Notes: generated by a model from the sequence alone, not told the origin. A DNA stretch of 64,000 bases from Streptomyces sp. JJ38 (GCF_019303475.1 NZ_JABLSI010000005.1:99453-163452), one strand, 5' to 3'; counted from the stretch's first letter, positions 7,334-15,341 are shown. A program made the numbers and translations.

Positions 7334-8000
7334 CGGCTTGCCGGATGTCCGGCAGGTCGGTGACCACACCGTCCAGGCCCAGCTCGCGGCCGCGGGCGAG
7401 CTCTTCGGGGGTGTTGACGGTCCAGCTGATCACCTTCAGGCCCGCGGCGTGGCACCGCTCCACCGTCTCGGCGGTCAGGTGCGGGAGCTCGCAGGAGACC
7501 ATCGCCGCGCCCAGGTTGACGGCCCGCTCGGGCGCCGTCGGCGTGGATGCGCCGGTCACGAGGGCGACGGGGAGGTCCGGGAGGCGTTCGCGTGTCTCCC
7601 GCAGGGCCTCCTCGTGGAAGGAGATGACCCAGATCCGCTCGTGCAGTCGGCGGCGTTCGATGAGGTCGGCGAGGACCCGGGCGGCGGCCGCGTCCTTGAT
7701 CTCGGCCTGCATGGGGACGTCCACCGCGTCCACGACCTCCTCGAAGACCGGGACCCGTTCGCCCAGCCCGGCGTCCAGTCCGCGCAGCTCCGCCAGCGTC
7801 ATGTCACCGACCAGCCCCGAGCCGTCGGTGGTGCGGTCCACCTGCGCGTCGTGCATGACGACCAGCTCACCGTCCTTGCTGAGGTGGAGGTCGAGCTCGA
7901 TCATGTCGAACCCCTCGGCTTCCGCGCGGCGGAAGGACCGCAGCGTGTTCTCCGGCTCGACGCCCATCACCCCGCGGTGTCCGACGGTCAGCAGTGCCAC
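7317..8000 (-). CDS. Glycerophosphodiester phosphodiesterase (GDPD family)
   Basis: 227 residues, the short bacterial UgpQ-like form without a signal peptide, so cytoplasmic. It would hydrolyse glycerophosphodiesters to sn-glycerol 3-phosphate and an alcohol. Catalytic motifs are present: GHRGVMGVEPENTLRSF (His and Glu), EGFDMIELDLHLSKDGELVVMHD (E-x-D metal site and general-acid His), and QAEIKD. The GTG at 8000 has AGGAG about 9 nt upstream. It stands alone, convergent with the GNAT gene. Confidence 0.93.
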   Translation of the reverse strand: MALLTVGHRGVMGVEPENTLRSFRRAEAEGFDMIELDLHLSKDGELVVMHDAQVDRTTDGSGLVGDMTLAELRGLDAGLGERVPVFEEVVDAVDVPMQAEIKDAAAARVLADLIERRRLHERIWVISFHEEALRETRERLPDLPVALVTGASTPTAPERAVNLGAAMVSCELPHLTAETVERCHAAGLKVISWTVNTPEELARGRELGLDGVVTDLPDIRQAVSAGA

Positions 8001-8190
8001 GTGCGCTTCTCCTGTTCGCGTGCCCGGTCCGGCCGCCGGTCAGCCTAGCCGCCGCCCGGCGCGGAACCCCTGAGGGGGGCGAACGGCATGAAACGGGCTG
8101 TTCTGGTGAACACGACAAAAGGTCATCTACTCCTGCCATCTCGGCATACGGGAGTGAAATTCCTGGGGTTCGCAGGGGTGTGACGGAAGA

Positions 8191-8210
8191 AACCTGTGTT
8201 TTCTCAGGTT
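8191..8210. promoter_or_regulatory. Inverted repeat AACCTG-N8-CAGGTT upstream of DUF6421
   Basis: Perfect 6-bp arms with an 8-bp centre, ending about 27 bp before the -35 element of the DUF6421 promoter. It could be an activator or repressor site; there is no independent support. Confidence 0.35.
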
Positions 8211-8237
8211 GCGCGGGAAGATTTCCTGCGTCTGCAC

Positions 8238-8267
8238 TTGAGATGGTCGCGCGACTATGCCTACGGT
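8238..8267 (+). promoter_or_regulatory. Candidate sigma-HrdB promoter for DUF6421 cluster
   Basis: TTGAGA (8238-8243), an 18-bp spacer, and TACGGT (8262-8267). It would start transcription near 8274, giving a leader of about 30 nt that carries the GGAGGGA ribosome-binding site before the ATG at 8304. Confidence 0.55.
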
Positions 8268-8303
8268 GAGACTGACAAGATTTTCTTCCGTGGAGGGACG
8301 GTT

Positions 8304-9737
8304 ATGGCGGAGATTCTTTCGCGGGTCAGCGTTGAGGATGGTGTTCGTCCGGTGAGTGCCGGGATATCCGCGTCGGTGAGCGAAAGCGAGCGGATCGTTG
8401 AGCGGCCGGAGTGGACGACGCTGAAGGACGCCGTGGAGCGCATCCGCCCCTGGCAGTCCACGGACGGCTCCATCGACTTCGCCGCCGACGAGGCGCCCAC
8501 CCGGGAGGAAGCCTCCGCCGAGGTCACGCGCGTCATCGCCGCCGTCGAGCGGCTGGCCCCCCTGCTGCCGCACAACGAGGCCTATCACCAGGCGCTCGTC
8601 GCCGACCTGCGCCGCTGGGCCGACGGTGGCTTCGGGGTGCCGGACTTCCTCGACTCGCTGCTCGCCTTCCAGCCTGCCGAACAGCGAGTCGACGGCCGCC
8701 AGCACCTGGTCGTCTTCCCCATGTACACGCAGAACGGCAACCCCGACCGCAACCTCGAGGCCGTCGTCCTGCGCATGGTCTGGCCCGACTGGCTGGCCGA
8801 GCTGGAGCGCACGCGCTACGACAACCCGCTCTTCCTCGGCATCACCTTCGAGGACTTCACCAGCGGCTACGACACGCACTCCGCCGTCCTCTTCCCGGAG
8901 ACGATCGCCGTGCGCGAGGCGCCCGAGCGCTTCAGCTGGGGCGGGATCTTCTGTGACCGCGAGGCCGCCCGGTTCCGCCGCGTCGTGCGGGCCGCCTGCG
9001 ACGTGACCAGCCTGGAGCTTCCCGAGGAGGCCCTGGAGCTGCTCGGCGACCAGGAGCGCACCCAGCAGACCTTCGTGCTGTGGGACATGGTCCACGACCG
9101 CACCCACAGCCACGGCGACCTGCCGTTCGACCCGTTCATGATCAAGCAGCGCCAGCCCTTCTGGATGTACGGCCTGGAGGAGCTCCGCTGTGACCTGACC
9201 GCCTTCCACGAGGCCGTGAAGCTGGAGGCCGACGGCTTCCCACAGGGCCGGGACGTGCAGTACGCGGTCATCCTGGAGCGCCTCTTCCGCTTCCCCGTCA
9301 CCGGTGGGCGCAACCGCAACTACGACGGTCTGGGCGGTCAGCTCCTCTTCGCCTACCTGCACCAGAGCGACGCGCTGCGCTGGCGTGACAACAAGCTCAG
9401 CATCGACTGGGACCGGGCCCGCGAGGTCACCGTCCAGCTCCGCGAGGAGATCGAGACGCTCTACCGGCGCGGCATCGACCGTCCCAAGCTCGTGCACTGG
9501 TTCAAGGCCTACGAGCTGGTCTCCACCTACCTCGCCCCGCACCCGGGCTCGACCTGGGCCAAGGGCCCCGACGCCCTCGACCTCACCCTGCCGCCGCGCA
9601 AGCTGGTCGACGAGGTGCACCCGGACGAGTTCCCGTTGAGCATGTTCTACGAGGCGCTGGCCAAGAAGCTGCGTGGTGTGATCGCCTCCACCGAGGGCAT
9701 CACCGCGGACAGCGTCACCGCTCCCGTAGCGGCGTGA
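8304..9737 (+). CDS. DUF6421 family protein
   Basis: 477 residues from the ATG at 8304, chosen because GGAGGGA lies 9 nt upstream; the frame is open to 8196 but that extension contains the promoter. The protein is soluble, with no signal or membrane segment. The most striking element is WDMVHDRTHSHGDLPFDPF, with H264, H268 and H270 in an H-x3-H-x-H arrangement that looks like a metal site, and FPMYTQNGNPDRN further upstream. No function is known for DUF6421. The SDR and threonine aldolase genes follow in the same direction (76-nt gap, then an overlap), which suggests a shared pathway or operon. An enzymatic, possibly metal-dependent role is inference. Confidence 0.85.
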   Translation: MAEILSRVSVEDGVRPVSAGISASVSESERIVERPEWTTLKDAVERIRPWQSTDGSIDFAADEAPTREEASAEVTRVIAAVERLAPLLPHNEAYHQALVADLRRWADGGFGVPDFLDSLLAFQPAEQRVDGRQHLVVFPMYTQNGNPDRNLEAVVLRMVWPDWLAELERTRYDNPLFLGITFEDFTSGYDTHSAVLFPETIAVREAPERFSWGGIFCDREAARFRRVVRAACDVTSLELPEEALELLGDQERTQQTFVLWDMVHDRTHSHGDLPFDPFMIKQRQPFWMYGLEELRCDLTAFHEAVKLEADGFPQGRDVQYAVILERLFRFPVTGGRNRNYDGLGGQLLFAYLHQSDALRWRDNKLSIDWDRAREVTVQLREEIETLYRRGIDRPKLVHWFKAYELVSTYLAPHPGSTWAKGPDALDLTLPPRKLVDEVHPDEFPLSMFYEALAKKLRGVIASTEGITADSVTAPVAA

Positions 9738-9813
9738 GGACACCTCACCGGGCGGGGCGACGGCAGTGGAAGACGGCTCAGGCCGACAGGCAGGCACAGT
9801 GGAGGCGAACAGT

Positions 9814-10587
9814 ATGACGAGCGGTACCGCCGGTAACGGAAGCGGTGCGGGATCACTGGAAGGCGCGGTCGTGGCGGTGGCCGGGGCCGGCGGCCCGGCG
9901 GGCCACGCCGTGCTGCGGCGGCTCGCCGAGGCGGGAGCCGTCGTGGTGGGCGCGGACGCCGACCCCGAGCGGCTCGCCCAGGGGGTGGACGCCGCCCGCT
10001 TCGCGCACGGCGGGGCGACGGTCACCGGCGACACGGTCGACCTGCTGAACCTGGAGGAGACCAGGGAGTGGGCCCGGCGCACGGAGAAGGAGTTCGGCCG
10101 GATCGACGGGCTCGTCCACCTCGTGGGCGGCTGGCGCGGCTCCGCGAGCTTCGCCGACACCGACCTGGCCGACTGGGACGTGCTGGAGCGGCTGTTGGTC
10201 CGGACCGTCCAGCACACCTCGCTCGCGTTCGAGGCCGCGCTGAACCGCAGCGGCCGGGGCCGGTACCTCCTCGTGAGCGCCGCCGGGGCCGGCAAGCCGA
10301 CGGCGGGCAACGCTGCCTACGCGGCGGCCAAGGCGGCCGCCGAGGCGTGGACGCTCGCCCTGGGCGACGCCTTCCGCAAGGCCGGGGGCGAGAGCGGCCC
10401 GCAGGCGGCGGCTGGGATTCTGGTGGTCAAGGCCCTGGTGCACGAGGCCATGCGCAAGGAGCGGCCGAACGCCAAGTTCGCCACCTTCACCGACGTCACC
10501 GAGCTGGCGGAGGCCATCGTGGACACCTGGACGATGCCCACCGAGGAAGTGAACGGACAGCGCCTGTGGCTCACACCGAAGCCCTGA
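9814..10587 (+). CDS. SDR-family NAD(P)-dependent oxidoreductase
   Basis: 257 residues. The Rossmann glycine motif VAGAGGPAGHAVLRRLAEAGA, the central HLVGGWRG in place of the NAG motif, the catalytic Ser in YLLVSAAGAG and Tyr/Lys in NAAYAAAKAAAEAW (YxxxK) are all present. The substrate is unknown. The ATG at 9814 has GGAGG 8 nt upstream. It sits between DUF6421 and the threonine aldolase and overlaps the latter by 22 nt, so the two are probably translated from one mRNA. Confidence 0.9.
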   Translation: MTSGTAGNGSGAGSLEGAVVAVAGAGGPAGHAVLRRLAEAGAVVVGADADPERLAQGVDAARFAHGGATVTGDTVDLLNLEETREWARRTEKEFGRIDGLVHLVGGWRGSASFADTDLADWDVLERLLVRTVQHTSLAFEAALNRSGRGRYLLVSAAGAGKPTAGNAAYAAAKAAAEAWTLALGDAFRKAGGESGPQAAAGILVVKALVHEAMRKERPNAKFATFTDVTELAEAIVDTWTMPTEEVNGQRLWLTPKP

Positions 10588-11681
10588 CGGACGCCGGCTC
10601 CGGCCGGATCGACACCCGGACCGACGCCCGACGGCACCACGACCCCCTGACACGCGGTTTCGCCAGCGACAACTACGCGGGCGCGCACCCCGAGGTGCTG
10701 GCCGCGATCGCGCTGGCCAACGGCGGCCACCAGACCGCCTACGGCGGGGACGTGTACACCGAGCACCTGCAGCACGTCATACGCCGGCACTTCGGCCCCC
10801 GGGCCGAGGCGTTCCCCGTGTTCAACGGGACGGGGGCCAACGTCGTCGCGCTGCAGGCGGTCACCGACCGCTGGGGCGCCGTCATCGCCGCGGACACCGC
10901 GCACATCCACGTCGACGAGTGCGGCGCCCCCGAGCGGGTCGGCGGCCTCAAGCTGCTGACGGTCCCCACCGAGGACGGCAAGCTCACCCCCGAGCTGATC
11001 GACCGGGAGGCCTACGGCTGGGACGACGAGCACCGGGCCATGCCGCAGGTCGTCTCGATCACGCAGAGTACGGAGCTGGGCACCCTCTACACGCCCGCGG
11101 AGATCAAGGCGATCTGCCGGCACGCGCACGAGCGGGGCATGATCGTCCACCTGGACGGCTCGCGCATCGCGAACGCCGCGGCCGCGCTCGACGTCCCCAT
11201 GCGGACGTTCACCAACGCGGCGGGCGTGGACCTGCTCTCCCTGGGCGGGACGAAGAACGGCGCGCTGTTCGGTGAGGCCGTCGTCGTCCTCAACCCCGAC
11301 GCGGTGCGGGCGATGAAGCACCTGCGCAAGCTGTCCATGCAGCTCGCGTCCAAGATGCGCTTCGTGTCCGTACAGCTGGAGGCCCTGCTCACCGGCGACC
11401 TGTGGCTGCGCAACGCCCGGCACGCCAACGCCATGGCGCGGCGGCTGGCCGAGGGGGTCCGCACGGTCGAGGGCGTGGAGATCCTCTATGCGGTGCAGGC
11501 GAACGCCGTCTTCGCCCGGCTGCCGCACGAGGTCAGCGAGCGCCTGATGAAGCACTACCGCTTCTACTTCTGGGACGAGGCGGAGGGCGTCGTGCGCTGG
11601 ATGTGCTCCTTCGACACGACCGAGGAGGACGTCGACGGCTTCGTGGCGGCGCTCCGCGCGGAGATGACCGCGCCTGCATGA
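10566..11681 (+). CDS. ltaE: Low-specificity L-threonine aldolase family PLP enzyme
   Basis: 371 residues from the GTG at 10566, overlapping the SDR gene by 22 nt. It belongs to the beta-eliminating-lyase/threonine aldolase family (fold type I PLP enzymes), which cleave L-threonine or L-allo-threonine to glycine and acetaldehyde. Visible features: FASDNYAGAHPEVLAAI (N-terminal substrate region), VFNGTGANVVALQAV (cofactor phosphate contacts), VHLDGSRIANAAAAL (D for the pyridine N, R nearby), and LSLGGTKNGALFGEA, where the Lys forms the Schiff base. An additional 25-residue N-terminal stretch precedes the conserved core, so a later start is possible. Confidence 0.88.
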   Translation: MAHTEALTDAGSGRIDTRTDARRHHDPLTRGFASDNYAGAHPEVLAAIALANGGHQTAYGGDVYTEHLQHVIRRHFGPRAEAFPVFNGTGANVVALQAVTDRWGAVIAADTAHIHVDECGAPERVGGLKLLTVPTEDGKLTPELIDREAYGWDDEHRAMPQVVSITQSTELGTLYTPAEIKAICRHAHERGMIVHLDGSRIANAAAALDVPMRTFTNAAGVDLLSLGGTKNGALFGEAVVVLNPDAVRAMKHLRKLSMQLASKMRFVSVQLEALLTGDLWLRNARHANAMARRLAEGVRTVEGVEILYAVQANAVFARLPHEVSERLMKHYRFYFWDEAEGVVRWMCSFDTTEEDVDGFVAALRAEMTAPA

Positions 11682-11709
11682 ATATGCGCTCTTAGGAAAA
11701 TATATGCGC
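11682..11709. repeat. Direct repeat ATATGCGC, 20 bp apart, in an AT-rich patch
   Basis: ATATGCGC occurs at 11682-11689 and again at 11702-11709. The separation is exactly 20 bp, about two helical turns, in a patch much richer in A+T than the surrounding genes. The second copy sits at the -35 position relative to the TACGGT box of the next gene, so it may be an activator site. Confidence 0.45.
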
Positions 11710-11727
11710 GAGGTCCATGGTTCCGGC

Positions 11728-11733
11728 TACGGT
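11728..11733 (+). promoter_or_regulatory. -10 box of leaderless transglutaminase-like gene promoter
   Basis: TACGGT followed by six bases and the ATG at 11740, with no ribosome-binding site in between. Confidence 0.5.
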
Positions 11734-11739
11734 CGGGCC

Positions 11740-12351
11740 ATGGATCTCGTGCCCGTAGCCGCGCCGGCCGCTTACCTGGCCGCTTGTCCGGCCGTCGACC
11801 ACCACCATCCCGTCGTCCGCGACGTCGCCGCCCGGCTGCGGGCGGACGTTTCCCCGGGCTCTCGGCCTCGCTCGGGCAGGGGGCACCCCCGCGACGCCGT
11901 CGCCTTCGCCTCCGCCGCCTTCCACCACGTCCGCGACCGGGTGCGCCACTCGATGGACAGCGGTGAGGAGCACGTCACCTGGCGGGCCTCGGACGTCCTC
12001 GCCCGCTCGACCGGCATCTGCTACGCCAAAGCGCACGCCCTGGCCGCCCTGCTGCGCTCCCAGGGCCTCCCGGCGGCGCTGTGCTACCAGCGGCTGGAGG
12101 TCGTCCACGGCCTCGTCGCGGTGCGCCTGCCGGGGCGGCCGTGGCTGCGACTGGACCCCCGCGGGGACGGGCCCGGCGTCGTCAGCCGGTTCTCCCCGGA
12201 CGAGGAGCACCTGCCCTACACGCCCGCCCGGGAGCTGGGCGAGTACGACGACCCGCGGCTGTACGCCGAACCGCACCCGGTGCCCCTGGCCGTCCTGCGG
12301 CGGGCTCGCAGCCGCACGGAGCTGGAGACGATGCTTCCGCGGGAGCTGTAG
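11740..12351 (+). CDS. Transglutaminase-like domain protein
   Basis: 203 residues. The Cys-His-Asp triad of the transglutaminase/protease-like fold can be followed: Cys in LARSTGICYAKAHALAALLR, His in EVVHGLVAVRLPG and Asp in WLRLDPRGDG. Bacterial members with this size are usually proteases or amidases rather than cross-linking enzymes. No signal peptide is seen. Between RADV and RDAVAFAS, about residues 38-50 come from a short element at 11852-11890 resembling a dispersed Streptomyces repeat, so this copy carries an unusual in-frame insertion in a surface loop. The start is supported by the leaderless promoter at 11728-11733; an in-frame ATG at 11704 is less likely. Confidence 0.82.
   Translation: MDLVPVAAPAAYLAACPAVDHHHPVVRDVAARLRADVSPGSRPRSGRGHPRDAVAFASAAFHHVRDRVRHSMDSGEEHVTWRASDVLARSTGICYAKAHALAALLRSQGLPAALCYQRLEVVHGLVAVRLPGRPWLRLDPRGDGPGVVSRFSPDEEHLPYTPARELGEYDDPRLYAEPHPVPLAVLRRARSRTELETMLPREL
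11852..11890. repeat. Short dispersed-type repeat inserted in frame
   Basis: 39 bp beginning CCCCGGGCTCTCGGCCTCGC and ending in GGGGGCACCCCC. It closely resembles, from memory, a small repeat found many times between genes in Streptomyces chromosomes. Here it lies inside the transglutaminase-like gene. Thirty-nine is divisible by three, so the frame is kept and about 13 residues (PGSRPRSGRGHP and neighbours) are added. Confidence 0.5.
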
Positions 12352-12366
12352 CGGCCGTGGCGGCGG

Positions 12367-13077
12367 CTACGGGTGCTGGGGAGCGGGCGCGGAACCGCCC
12401 AGGTGGGCGGGGAGCCACCAGGCGTCCTCCGGGGTCTTGGGCCGTGCCGGGTAGGCGCGCTGCGCGGCCTCCAGCAACTCCTGCACCCGGTCCCGCAGCC
12501 GCTCGGTGACGGCGGCGACCGACTCCCCGGCCCGCGGGCGCAGCGGGGCGCCGACACGGATGGTGATGGGGAAGTGGTTGCGGCCGAAGTCCCGCGGGCG
12601 CCCCTTTGTCCACAGCCGCTGCGTGCCCCACAGGGCGACCGGCAGCAGTGGCACGTCGGCTTCCTGGGCCATCCGCGCGGCGCCGCTCTTGAACTCCTTG
12701 AGGGTGAACGACTCGGAGATCGTCGCCTCGGGGAACACGCCGACGACCTCGCCGGAGCGCAGGGCGCTCACGGCGTGGCGGTAGGCGTCCAGCCCGGCCG
12801 AGCGGTCGACGGGGATGTGCTTCATGGCGCGCATCAGCGGCCCGGACACCTTGTGCCGGAAGACCGACTCCTTGGCCATGAAGCGCACCAGACGCTTCGC
12901 GGGCAGCGCGGCCTTGCCGGCGAAGATGAAGTCGAGGTAGCTGATGTGGTTGCTGACCAGGACCGCGCCCCCGTCGTGCGGCACATGCTCGGTGCCCTCG
13001 ATGTCGAATCGCAGGTCGAGCGCCTTGAACCAGGTGAGTGCCGCGCGGACGACGGGCGGGTAGACCAGCTCAGCCAT
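12367..13077 (-). CDS. Lysophospholipid acyltransferase (PlsC family)
   Basis: 236 residues. It shows the acyltransferase motifs: I, VSNHISYLDFIF (N-H-x4-D catalytic pair); II, region AKESVFRH; III, VGVFPEATISES, a variant of the usual FPEGTRS; and IV, VPLLPVALWG. The family moves an acyl chain from acyl-CoA or acyl-ACP to lysophosphatidic acid or related lipids at the inner face of the membrane. GAAGGA precedes the ATG at 13077. The palindrome TTACGC-GT-GCGTAA 58 nt upstream is a candidate operator. It converges with the transglutaminase-like gene, with 15 nt between them. Confidence 0.9.
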   Translation of the reverse strand: MAELVYPPVVRAALTWFKALDLRFDIEGTEHVPHDGGAVLVSNHISYLDFIFAGKAALPAKRLVRFMAKESVFRHKVSGPLMRAMKHIPVDRSAGLDAYRHAVSALRSGEVVGVFPEATISESFTLKEFKSGAARMAQEADVPLLPVALWGTQRLWTKGRPRDFGRNHFPITIRVGAPLRPRAGESVAAVTERLRDRVQELLEAAQRAYPARPKTPEDAWWLPAHLGGSAPAPQHP

Positions 13078-13134
13078 GTGGGTCCTTCGTGGGGTGGAGA
13101 GTGCCAGGGAGGTGTACCCGGCCAGGAACGGAAC

Positions 13135-13148
13135 TTACGCGTGCGTAA
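13135..13148. promoter_or_regulatory. Palindrome TTACGC-GT-GCGTAA, candidate TetR-type operator
   Basis: Perfect 6-bp arms with a 2-bp centre, in the region between the divergent plsC-like gene (start 13077) and thioredoxin-like gene (start 13285). The size and spacing fit operators bound by TetR-family proteins. Confidence 0.5.
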
Positions 13149-13284
13149 CTTCACCGGCCAGCCCGGGGCGGGGAGATTCCGGTCACGTTCCGCGCGCAGG
13201 CCGCCCGGGAATCCGGACCGGTCACGCGGACGTTCAGCCGGGGGCGTGGCGGTGGGAGCCGGGACGGCCGCGCGGAGGGGGAGC

Positions 13285-13656
13285 ATGGAGGCGGAGTACG
13301 GGACGCGGGCGGCCGGGAGGAGCGGCGGAGTGGGCGACGAGGACGGGGCCGTGCTGGGCCCCGGCGACATCGGGGTGGCGCGGCTGGGGCGGCGGGCCAC
13401 CCTGGTCCAGTTCTCCACGGCCTTCTGCCAGCCGTGCCGGGGGACGCGCGGAGTGCTGCGCCGCGTGAGCGCGATGGTGGAGGGCGTGCTGCACGTGGAG
13501 GTGGACGCCGAGGACAACCTGGAGCTCGTCCGCCGGCTGGGCGTGGCCGCCACCCCGACGGTCCTCGTGCTCGACGCGCGGGGCCGGATCGTGCGGCGCG
13601 CCACCGGCATGCCCCGCACCTCCGACGTGATCGCCGCGCTGGGCGAGGTGCTGTGA
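13285..13656 (+). CDS. Thioredoxin-fold protein with FCQPC active site
   Basis: 123 residues. After about 30 variable residues, VARLGRRATLVQFSTAFCQPCRGTRGVLRR carries the CxxC redox motif as C-Q-P-C instead of the standard C-G-P-C. The cis-Pro loop VAATPTVLVLDARGRIVRR is present. No signal peptide or membrane anchor is visible, so it is a cytosolic thiol-disulfide reductase or a thioredoxin-like partner protein. The ATG at 13285 follows GGAGGGGGAG. The frame stays open far upstream, but that region is antisense to plsC. It is divergent from plsC. Confidence 0.85.
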   Translation: MEAEYGTRAAGRSGGVGDEDGAVLGPGDIGVARLGRRATLVQFSTAFCQPCRGTRGVLRRVSAMVEGVLHVEVDAEDNLELVRRLGVAATPTVLVLDARGRIVRRATGMPRTSDVIAALGEVL

Positions 13657-13775
13657 GCGTCGCGTGACGGATCTCGCACCCGGTGCGGCCCGTGACCGCT
13701 TGACGTGGGGACGCTCGCGTCGTCAGGGTGACGTGAGGTGATGACCATGGGTGATGGACGGCAGGGAGGCCGCCG

Positions 13776-14306
13776 GTGACGGTGTCCGGCACGGTCGGAG
13801 CCGTGGTGCGCGAAGGCGGCCCCGAGCTGCTGCGGGCGGCGTTCCGGCGCCATCCCGCGGGGGTGGCCGTGATCACCGCGGCGGAGGACGCGGGCCGGGG
13901 CGGTTCGTCCCGGCCGGTGGGTTTCACCGCCACCTCCCTGGCCTCCGTGGCCGCCGAGCCGCCGCTGCTGTCCTTCGGGATCGGCACGGGCTCGTCGAGC
14001 TGGCCCGTCGTCGCGGGGGCCGCCCATGTGGGTGTCCATCTGCTGGGTGAGCATCAGCAGGAGCTCGCGGCGACGTTCGCCCGCCACGGGGCGGACCGTT
14101 TCGCCCCGCCTCTGCGCTGGTTCGCCGGCCCGTTCGGCGTACCGGTTCTCCAGGAGGTGCCGGCCTGGCTGGTGTGCCGGGTCACCGCGCGCGTGCCCGC
14201 CGGCGACCACCGCGTCGTCATCGCCGAGGTGGTCGCAGGAAGCGCGGAGGGGCCTGGACGCCCTCTGCTCTATCACCAGGGGCGCTTCACGGCGTTGCGT
14301 GATTGA
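13776..14306 (+). CDS. Flavin reductase-like (FMN-binding split-barrel) protein
   Basis: 176 residues. LRAAFRRHPAGVAVITAA at the N-terminus and PVGFTATSLASVAAEPPLLSFGIG are the family signatures (FMN-binding split barrel; T-S-L-x-S-V-x-x-x-P-P-L). Such proteins reduce free FMN or FAD with NAD(P)H for a two-component monooxygenase, or act as flavoprotein oxidoreductases. No monooxygenase gene is adjacent. The GTG at 13776 has GGGAGG about 7 nt upstream. It precedes etfBA by 200 nt, so it is likely a separate unit. Confidence 0.88.
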   Translation: MTVSGTVGAVVREGGPELLRAAFRRHPAGVAVITAAEDAGRGGSSRPVGFTATSLASVAAEPPLLSFGIGTGSSSWPVVAGAAHVGVHLLGEHQQELAATFARHGADRFAPPLRWFAGPFGVPVLQEVPAWLVCRVTARVPAGDHRVVIAEVVAGSAEGPGRPLLYHQGRFTALRD

Positions 14307-14362
14307 GTCGTTCCACATGGCGGTGTCGCTTCCCGCGTTGGCAAGGTCACAGTTGGTTGGCC

Positions 14363-14391
14363 TTGATTAGCGGGAATGTGATGGATGTACT
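14363..14391 (+). promoter_or_regulatory. Candidate etfBA promoter
   Basis: TTGATT (14363-14368), a 17-bp spacer, TGTACT (14386-14391), in an unusually AT-rich stretch upstream of etfB. A second possible -10, TATGCT at 14455-14460, lies closer to the gene but lacks a good -35. Which one is used is open. Confidence 0.35.
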
Positions 14392-14457
14392 GACGAGTAA
14401 TAAACTGGTCGGAGGGTCCGGCCCACCCGGCCGGAACCCGCCCCAGCAGGCGCCTAT

Positions 14458-14476
14458 GCTGCCTGCACGAGGCAGC
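14458..14476 (+). promoter_or_regulatory. Small hairpin in the etfB leader
   Basis: GCTGCC (14458-14463), a 7-nt loop, GGCAGC (14471-14476). It lies 30 nt before the etfB GTG, upstream of the ribosome-binding site. It may affect mRNA stability; it is too small to be a known riboswitch. Confidence 0.35.
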
Positions 14477-14506
14477 CCGTAAAGACGATGCAGTAGGAGA
14501 GCCGGC

Positions 14507-15292
14507 GTGAGCTTGAGGATCGTTGTCTGTGTGAAGTACGTGCCCGACGCCACCGGCGACCGGCACTTCGCCGAGGACCTGACCACCGACCGTGACGCGG
14601 TGGACGGTCTGCTCTCGGAGCTCGACGAGTACGCCGTCGAGCAGGCGCTGCAGATCGCCGAGGACGCCGACGACGCCGAGGTCACGGTCGTCACGGTCGG
14701 TCCCGAGGACGCCAACGACGCGCTGCGCAAGGCGCTGTCCATGGGCGCCGACAAGGCCGTCCACGTCGAGGACGACGACCTGCACGGCACCGACGCCATG
14801 GGTACCTCCCTGGTGCTGGCCAAGGCCATCGAGCACACCGGGTACGACCTGGTGATCTGCGGTATGGCCTCCACCGACGGCACGATGGGCGTGCTGCCCG
14901 CGCTGCTGGCCGAGCGCCTGGGCGTGCCGCAGGTCACGCTGCTGTCCGAGATCTCCGTGGCCGACGGCAAGGTGAGCGGGCGCCGCGACGGCGACGCCGC
15001 CACCGAGCAGCTCGAGGCCGCGCTCCCGGCCGTCGCGTCGGTCACCGACCAGTCCGGCGAGGCCCGGTACCCCTCCTTCAAGGGCATCATGGCCGCCAAG
15101 AAGAAGCCGGTGGAGTCCCTGGACCTGGACGACCTCGACATCGAGGCCGAGGAGGTCGGCCTGGAGGGCGCCTGGACGAAGGTCGACGAGGCCGCCGCGC
15201 GCCCGGCCCGCACCGCCGGCACCGTCGTGAAGGACGAGGGCGAGGGCGGCAAGCAGCTCGCCGAGTTCCTCGCGGGCCAGAAGTTCATCTGA
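14507..15292 (+). CDS. etfB: Electron transfer flavoprotein beta subunit
   Basis: 261 residues, standard length. IVVCVKYVPDATGDRHF at the N-terminus and DEYAVEQALQIAED are the EtfB family start; the AMP-binding region and the ETF signature follow (YDLVICGMASTDGTMGVLPALLAERLG). EtfB pairs with EtfA to carry electrons from acyl-CoA and other flavin dehydrogenases to the quinone pool through ETF:quinone oxidoreductase. The GTG at 14507 follows GGAG. etfA starts 49 nt downstream, so the two form an operon. The insertion before the C-terminus (residues about 196-230) is acidic and typical of actinobacterial forms. Confidence 0.96.
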   Translation: MSLRIVVCVKYVPDATGDRHFAEDLTTDRDAVDGLLSELDEYAVEQALQIAEDADDAEVTVVTVGPEDANDALRKALSMGADKAVHVEDDDLHGTDAMGTSLVLAKAIEHTGYDLVICGMASTDGTMGVLPALLAERLGVPQVTLLSEISVADGKVSGRRDGDAATEQLEAALPAVASVTDQSGEARYPSFKGIMAAKKKPVESLDLDDLDIEAEEVGLEGAWTKVDEAAARPARTAGTVVKDEGEGGKQLAEFLAGQKFI

Positions 15293-15341
15293 GCCGCGCA
15301 GCCCGCCCCCAAGCCCGCACATTCCTCGCAGGAGCAATCCC

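Larger units (their letters stand above)
8001..8303. other. 303-bp gene-free region upstream of DUF6421
   Basis: The first half serves as the 5' flank of the minus-strand glycerophosphodiesterase gene. The second half is less GC-rich than its surroundings. It holds the inverted repeat AACCTG/CAGGTT (8191-8196, 8205-8210) and the promoter at 8238-8267. I see no supported coding frame. Confidence 0.6.
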
